NCBI GenBank assembly: GCA_012032775.1
Contig: JAAUQO010000018.1
Location: forward strand, 1-44,735
Direction of reading: 5' to 3'
Source of the DNA: Oscillochloris sp.
GTDB taxonomy: Bacteria; Chloroflexota; Chloroflexia; Chloroflexales; Chloroflexaceae
Length of the DNA: 44,735 nucleotides
Shown: positions 43,263-44,735 of the stretch, in pieces
Position numbering within the stretch: position 1 is the first letter of the stretch
Layout of the letters: every line of letters starts with the position of its first letter
Translations under genes and position numbers: made by a program
Notes under the pieces: generated by a model
Seen by the model: only the letters and a program-made list of their open reading frames with translations
What the model was told of the DNA's origin: nothing
Database searches by the model: none

Positions 43263-44735
43263 ATGATCGTACAGGATCGTCAGTTTCAGCATCTGGGCAA
43301 GCCGCGTAAACTGGTGGAAGGCGCTGAACGCGTGAGCGGGCGCGCTCGTTACTCCGGTGATGTGCAGTTGCCCGGTATGCTCTACGGGCGCCCGGTGCTG
43401 AGTCCGTATGCGCACGCACGGGTGCTGCAGATCGATAGCGACGCCGCTCGTGCTGTGCCCGGCGTTGTTGCTGTGCTTAACGCCGCTGACCTGCCGACCC
43501 GTAATCGACAGGCTAGTTCGCGCCAGACAACCACGCTTGCCGCCGATCTGGTGCGCTATCGCGGCGAACCCGTGGTGCTGGTGCTTGCAACGAGCGAGGC
43601 CGCTGCCGCCGATGGCGCCGCAGCAGTGCTGGTGGATTATGAACCGCTTGAGCCGATCGCCGATCCTGAGCGGGCGATCGCTCCCGGTGCAGCGGTAATC
43701 TGGCCTGACGGCCCGCCTGATGAAGAGACCGATCTGACTGCGACCCATGCGGCGACAAGTGATGTTGCCGATACTCAGCACGCCGAGCACTCAAATCTGT
43801 ATGAGCGTAAGCGCTATGAGCGCGGCGATCTTGATGCCGCTCTTGCGGCGGCTGATGTGACGGTGACCTACACATTCCGCACGCCGATCGTGCATCAGGG
43901 GTACCTCGAACCACATGCCGTCGTTGCGGATTTCGATCCGATCGCGCGCACGCTCACGGTCTATACCAGTACGCAGGGACAGTTCGGTGTTCGCGCCGAT
44001 CTGGCCCGGATGCTCGATCTGCCGCAAAGCAAAGTCACCGTCACGCCGATGACGGTTGGCGGCGGTTTCGGCGCCAAGTACGGTATCCTTGAGCCGCTCA
44101 CTGCCGCTGCTGCGGTGGCCGTCGGCCGCCCGGTGCGAATTACGCTTACCCGCAGCGAAGATTTCCTGACCACCACGCCCTCGCCGGCCAGCATCATCGA
44201 TATTACGCTCGGCGCCGCCAGTGATGGTACCCTTACCGCACTCAAGGTCGATGCCATACTCGATAACGGCGTCTATCCGTTCACGCTCGGCGGGATCTTC
44301 AGCATGCTGATCGGCGGCTACTATCGCTGCGCCAACACCCGGATCGAGGTGTCCGAGGTGCTGACCCACAAGCCGCAAACCGGCGCCTACCGCGCGCCCG
44401 CAGCGCCGCAAGCCGCCTTCGCACTTGAGTCGGCGATCGATGCGCTTGCCGCGAAGTTGCAGATCGATCCGCTTGAGTTGCGGTTGAAGAATGCCGCCGG
44501 CCCCGAGGATTTGACCGGTGAAAACAAACCCTGGGGCGATATTGGTCTGCGCCAGGTGCTCGAAGCCGTCCGTGAGCATCCGCTCTGGCGCGAGCGCAAA
44601 CCCGGCGATGGAACCGGCCTGGCGATCGGCGGGTGGCCCTGCGGCAACAATACCGCCGCCGCCGTCTGCCGGGTGGATACCGATGGAACCGTTCGCGTCC
44701 ACGTCGGCTCGGTCGATATCTCCGGCGTGAACAGC
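43263..44735 (+). CDS. Xanthine dehydrogenase/CO dehydrogenase-type large subunit, N-terminal part
   Basis: The gene runs off the end of the window after 491 codons. It begins with the family N-terminus (GKPRKLVEGAERVSGRARYS, GMLYGRPVLSPYAHARVLQI) and continues with DLVRYRGEPVVLVLA, VHQGYLEPHAVVADFD, TPMTVGGGFGAKYGI and TGAYRAPAAPQAAFALESAI. These motifs hold the molybdopterin-cytosine-dinucleotide cofactor (MCD) in xanthine dehydrogenase and form II CO dehydrogenase-like enzymes; the AYRAP loop is not the AYxCSFR loop of true form I CO dehydrogenase. Substrate unknown. ATG 43263 follows GAGGAG. The FAD and 2Fe-2S subunits may lie beyond the window. Confidence 0.92.
   Translation, partial: MIVQDRQFQHLGKPRKLVEGAERVSGRARYSGDVQLPGMLYGRPVLSPYAHARVLQIDSDAARAVPGVVAVLNAADLPTRNRQASSRQTTTLAADLVRYRGEPVVLVLATSEAAAADGAAAVLVDYEPLEPIADPERAIAPGAAVIWPDGPPDEETDLTATHAATSDVADTQHAEHSNLYERKRYERGDLDAALAAADVTVTYTFRTPIVHQGYLEPHAVVADFDPIARTLTVYTSTQGQFGVRADLARMLDLPQSKVTVTPMTVGGGFGAKYGILEPLTAAAAVAVGRPVRITLTRSEDFLTTTPSPASIIDITLGAASDGTLTALKVDAILDNGVYPFTLGGIFSMLIGGYYRCANTRIEVSEVLTHKPQTGAYRAPAAPQAAFALESAIDALAAKLQIDPLELRLKNAAGPEDLTGENKPWGDIGLRQVLEAVREHPLWRERKPGDGTGLAIGGWPCGNNTAAAVCRVDTDGTVRVHVGSVDISGVNS

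Noticed and set aside
43263..44735. True form I CO dehydrogenase (CoxL)
   Set aside because: The active-site loop reads AYRAPAAP rather than AYxCSFR, so only the broad xanthine dehydrogenase family is supported.

Overview
The window is about 44.7 kb of GC-rich bacterial DNA. Gene content and protein style (an NAD-linked HoxEFUYH hydrogenase, a cyclase/ATPase/TPR signalling giant, a caspase-like protease, an actinobacterial-type glycogen synthase, DUF2029 and DUF58 proteins, many small palindromic repeats) suggest a Chloroflexota genome, most likely class Chloroflexia near Roseiflexus/Chloroflexus. No phototrophy gene is present, and the assignment rests on recognition, not on a search.

Layout. 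1-5.2 kb: frameshifted tail of a membrane protein, tRNA-Leu(UAA), an SH3b membrane protein, gatB, and a frameshifted secreted protein. 5.2-13.0 kb: a 1348-residue cyclase-ATPase-TPR protein, a small DUF6174-like protein, a family 2 glycosyltransferase and a hybrid-free membrane histidine kinase. 13.1-19.6 kb: an ArsR-type regulator with its own palindrome, divergent from hoxE-hoxF-hoxU-hoxY-hoxH and the maturation protease. This group forms a complete group 3d bidirectional NiFe hydrogenase: HoxFU/E is the diaphorase that exchanges electrons with NAD(H), HoxYH is the hydrogenase, and the protease trims HoxH after nickel insertion. 19.6-29.2 kb: a BON protein, an F420-type oxidoreductase with an in-frame TGA, a DUF2231-Rieske protein, a possible small Cys-rich protein, an HD protein, a frameshifted GT87-type membrane glycosyltransferase, lysA, and a caspase-like protease on the minus strand. 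29.3-33.6 kb: glycogen synthase, a double GNAT protein, an MFS transporter and a long ferredoxin. 33.7-38.9 kb (minus strand): a BMP-type ABC importer operon (binding lipoprotein, ATPase, two permeases), preceded by a consensus promoter and a roughly 175-nt leader that contains an intrinsic terminator. 39.0-44.7 kb: DUF58 protein, SDR, HD-GYP response regulator, a membrane-anchored protein, and the first 491 codons of a xanthine-dehydrogenase-type large subunit that runs off the end.

Most striking non-coding features: (i) three copies of an exactly 100-bp, CTAG-bounded element, each of whose ends supplies the stop codon of the preceding gene, including hoxH; (ii) the leader terminator of the BMP operon, a candidate riboswitch or attenuator of unidentified class; (iii) a perfect 15-bp inverted repeat between hoxE and hoxF; (iv) several palindromes placed at gene ends. 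The window also has an unusual number of broken reading frames (at least seven events in five genes, plus one nonsense codon), so either assembly indels or real decay must be considered before any gene is called a pseudogene.
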